From: Bradyrhizobium sp. AZCC 1721
Lineage (GTDB): Bacteria; Pseudomonadota; Alphaproteobacteria; Rhizobiales; Xanthobacteraceae
Direction of reading: 5' to 3'
Assembly: GCF_036924715.1 (NCBI RefSeq)
Contig: NZ_JAZHSB010000001.1
Span: 2,161,001 to 2,225,000 of the forward strand
Length of the DNA stretch: 64,000 nucleotides
In this document: one piece after another, positions 62,135-64,000 of the stretch
How the letters are laid out: every line of letters begins with the position of its first letter
Position numbering within the stretch: the first letter of the stretch is position 1
Made by a program: the position numbers and the translations under genes
The notes under the pieces: generated by a model
What the model saw: only the letters and a program-made list of their open reading frames with translations
Told to the model about the DNA's origin: nothing
Database searches by the model: none

Positions 62135-63266
62135 ACGTTCCGTCCAACTGAATCTCGTCACTGGCTAACCGGGTAACGGCAGTGTTTTCGATGACGATGC
62201 AGGTAAGCCGTCCTGTTGCGTAGGCTCCCGTGTCGATATTGATCCGGTTCAGCCGCAGATCGGGCTCGTTCACCGGTGTATGGCCGTGCACTACGAAGCG
62301 TTCGAACGGCTGTTCCCAGTTGAGAAAATCGTCACGGATCCAGAGCAGATCATCCTCGGTCTGCTCGTGGATTGGAACGCCGGGGCGAACGCCGGCATGG
62401 ACGAAGAGAAAGCCGCCACAGCTAAACGTCAATTCGAGCGCTTGCAGAAAATCGAGATGCTCTCTCGGAAGAGTTTCCGCGAACTCGGTCGCCAGCATGG
62501 TCTGTTCGTTTCGATCAGGATTGATGCTCGGTTTAAGACCGTAAGACAGCAGGGTTTCGAGACCGCCGTACTGTCGCCATTCGTCCAAGCTTCGTGGATC
62601 GGTAAGGAAACGCGGCAAGAATGTTTCATGGTTTCCGCGAAGGAAGATTGCTTGGTGGGACTGCTGCCATCGTAGCAGCAGATCGAGCACACTTCGCGAG
62701 TCGGGTCCCCTGTCGATATAGTCACCGACGAAGACGGTAATTGGGCGGGGGACCGGACGTTGTTCGCAATCGGCATCGATTGCGGCCAACAGCCTCTGCA
62801 GAAGATCGGAGCGGCCGTGCACGTCGCCCACTGCATATATTCGAATACCTTCGGGGAGTGCCGCATGCGTTTGGTTGCCCTGGCCAAGCGTGCCGGTCGA
62901 GAGGTTAGCCTTCGACATGGATTGCGCGCGTCGCGAACCCCAAGCTCGATCCGCCGACGCCGCTCTAAGGTGGCGAATGTACGAGCGCCACAACTCCCAC
63001 CTCCGAACACGTGTCGGTTCGGAGCTACGGGGCAGAGGCGGTTTTGACCTCTCGTCGAGCGGAGCGGTCAGCACGTCCTTCTGTCGTGCCGTTTGCTCGC
63101 ATTCGAGCTGCTCGATACCCAAATCAGGCGTCACGTGAGCGCTTTGATCGTTTGCAAAGTAGCGTCCACTAAGCACATCCATTCGCCTGTGATGAAACGT
63201 CATCGCTGCGATTGAAACGAGTAGAACCACTTCCATGCCAATAATGACAAGGAGCCCTTCGAGCAT
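62088..63266 (-). CDS. Membrane-anchored metallophosphoesterase
   Basis: Up to 392 residues. An N-terminal transmembrane helix (LEGLLVIIGMEVVLLVSIAAM) and a 100-residue basic linker precede the phosphoesterase domain with all metal motifs: YAVGDVHGRSD (about residue 153), FVGDYIDRGPDS, LRGNHETFL, FVHAGVRPG and VVHGHTPV. The order GDxHG, GDxxDRG, GNHE, HAG, GH is the serine/threonine-phosphatase-like type. Substrate unknown; it could dephosphorylate a protein at the membrane. An AT-rich region precedes it. Confidence 0.9.
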   Translation of the reverse strand: MLEGLLVIIGMEVVLLVSIAAMTFHHRRMDVLSGRYFANDQSAHVTPDLGIEQLECEQTARQKDVLTAPLDERSKPPLPRSSEPTRVRRWELWRSYIRHLRAASADRAWGSRRAQSMSKANLSTGTLGQGNQTHAALPEGIRIYAVGDVHGRSDLLQRLLAAIDADCEQRPVPRPITVFVGDYIDRGPDSRSVLDLLLRWQQSHQAIFLRGNHETFLPRFLTDPRSLDEWRQYGGLETLLSYGLKPSINPDRNEQTMLATEFAETLPREHLDFLQALELTFSCGGFLFVHAGVRPGVPIHEQTEDDLLWIRDDFLNWEQPFERFVVHGHTPVNEPDLRLNRINIDTGAYATGRLTCIVIENTAVTRLASDEIQLDGTFSVPSTRAAPDPARA

Positions 63267-63373
63267 AAAATAAACTAACTCTTATTTTAAATACCAATAT
63301 AATATATTTAAATGTAGCTTGCGAGGGGATTGGATGCAATATAATATCTTATATTAAATTTGAGGTATTTAAC
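63267..63373. promoter_or_regulatory. AT-rich divergent spacer
   Basis: Between the phosphoesterase gene and the 63374 gene; almost entirely A/T from 63268 to 63365, with ATATTTAAATG and TATATTAAATTTG words like the other promoter islands. Confidence 0.55.
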
Positions 63374-63637
63374 GTGGTTCGCTGGTTGTTCGACCAGGTC
63401 ACTTGGGATGGGCAAGCTCTTCTGGTGCCTGCAACAACAGATTCCGGCCAAATAGTATGCAAGGTGCCGCGCAACACGATCCATATGCTGCGCCTGTATT
63501 CCGACGCGATCGGTCGCGAAATACATCTGGAGCGGCAGAGGATCGCCGAGAAGCTCGCGCCGTTTTTGGCTGCGAAGTTGTCGCAGGCCCCTAACGTCGA
63601 AGCGGTGGAGTTATTTCCTTGGGAAGTCCGGGATTGA
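63374..63637 (+). CDS. Small DUF1488-like protein
   Basis: 87 residues from a GTG with GAGG eight bases upstream. The pattern WDGQALLVPATTDSGQIVCKVPRNTIHML with the C-terminal helix EIHLERQRIAEKLAPFLAAKL resembles DUF1488 proteins, which are short, cytoplasmic and of unknown function. It lacks a signal peptide or membrane segment. Confidence 0.65.
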   Translation: MVRWLFDQVTWDGQALLVPATTDSGQIVCKVPRNTIHMLRLYSDAIGREIHLERQRIAEKLAPFLAAKLSQAPNVEAVELFPWEVRD

Positions 63638-63808
63638 CGAGAAAGCGTTCCTGAGTGGAAGACTGCTCGCGCGTTAGATATGCAGGAAGCGGGATTGCTT
63701 CCATAGGACGCCGGGTGCGACAACCGGCAACTTCGCAATTCCCATGAGATGTCAGAACGGGCAGCTAGGTCGAGACCCTATTCATCTTCGACCTACCTTG
63801 AATTCGCG

Positions 63809-64000
63809 ATGATAGTTGGGCAGATTGACGCATATGCAAACCCGGTTCCGTTGTCCGACCTGCAGCCGAATCCCGAGCCAGTAACACGCGGAGAGCGCGG
63901 AAGCCCAATGGACTCAAGGTTTGATCATCGGATAACCGAAGAACAGGCTGACGAATGGTTGGCGCTCTGCCGGCGCTTTTTTCAACTTCTTGCAGCTCGC
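63809..64000 (+). CDS. Hypothetical protein, cut by the right window edge
   Basis: An open frame from an ATG at 63809 runs off the window end; 64 residues are visible (starting MIVGQIDAYANPVPLSDL and including ITEEQADEWLALCRRFFQLL). The later ATG at 63908 in the same frame is an alternative start. The Trp/Cys/Arg-rich helix at the end looks protein-like. No family recognised. Confidence 0.45.
   Translation, partial: MIVGQIDAYANPVPLSDLQPNPEPVTRGERGSPMDSRFDHRITEEQADEWLALCRRFFQLLAAR

Noticed and set aside
1..64000. CRISPR array, transposase, integrase or phage genes
   Set aside because: No regularly spaced short repeats and no recognisable mobile-element protein were found; the only large repeats are the secreted-protein duplication and intragenic repeats.

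Overview
The window is high-GC DNA from an alphaproteobacterium, most likely Bradyrhizobium or a close relative. That is an inference from the style of its small orphan proteins, its H-NS-type proteins and its Wzx/Wzy exopolysaccharide genes combined with type I secretion; no rRNA or tRNA is present to confirm it. It reads as one large surface-polysaccharide and secreted-protein locus, interrupted by patches of small orphan genes. Many intergenic regions contain a very AT-rich stretch with TTAAAT/ATTTAA words, in contrast to the GC-rich genes.

Layout. 0-2.9 kb: dTDP-rhamnose genes, rfbB (cut by the left edge) and rfbA on the minus strand, divergent from rfbC-rfbD. 3-6.6 kb: a compact unit with a nucleotidyltransferase, a PqqD/HprK-like kinase fusion, and two small proteins that share an N-terminal RRKFL...VTPPA...TLLLSTSL segment; this is the best candidate for an undescribed peptide- or polymer-modifying system. 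6.8-10.9 kb: small orphan genes and a Nudix hydrolase. 11.2-16 kb: a four-gene minus-strand operon (large coiled-coil membrane protein with exact 85-residue repeats, TAXI-type binding protein, VasI-like protein, periplasmic DsrE-like protein). 17.2-22.6 kb: an RTX protein and a large T1SS-type protein made of a beta-helix domain, Ig-like domains and a Trp-rich domain. 23.7-25.2 kb: two H-NS-like proteins.

25.6-31.4 kb: polysaccharide initiation and export (polyprenyl phosphate sugar-phosphate transferase, Wza-like lipoprotein, Wzc/ExoP-like tyrosine autokinase). 32.3-36.2 kb: a HlyB-type ABC exporter and HlyD adaptor. 36.4-54.6 kb: repeat-unit assembly. This holds an amino-sugar pathway (Gfo/Idh/MocA oxidoreductase, hexapeptide acyltransferase, DegT aminotransferase), an SDR epimerase, a second DegT plus a DegT remnant, an Alg13/Alg14-type transferase pair, several glycosyltransferases, a polysaccharide deacetylase, a Wzx flippase and a Wzy-like polymerase. 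A Sec-secreted protein there carries the same beta-helix domain as the T1SS-type proteins. 55.4-62.1 kb: a second, nearly duplicated large protein followed by its own PrtD/PrtE-type exporter. 62-64 kb: a membrane-anchored phosphoesterase, a DUF1488-like gene and an edge-truncated ORF.

How it fits together (inference): the window encodes synthesis of a rhamnose- and amino-sugar-containing Wzx/Wzy exopolysaccharide and exports large beta-helix/Ig-like/RTX proteins that probably bind or remodel that polymer. The local H-NS proteins and the AT-rich promoter islands suggest silencing control of the whole locus.
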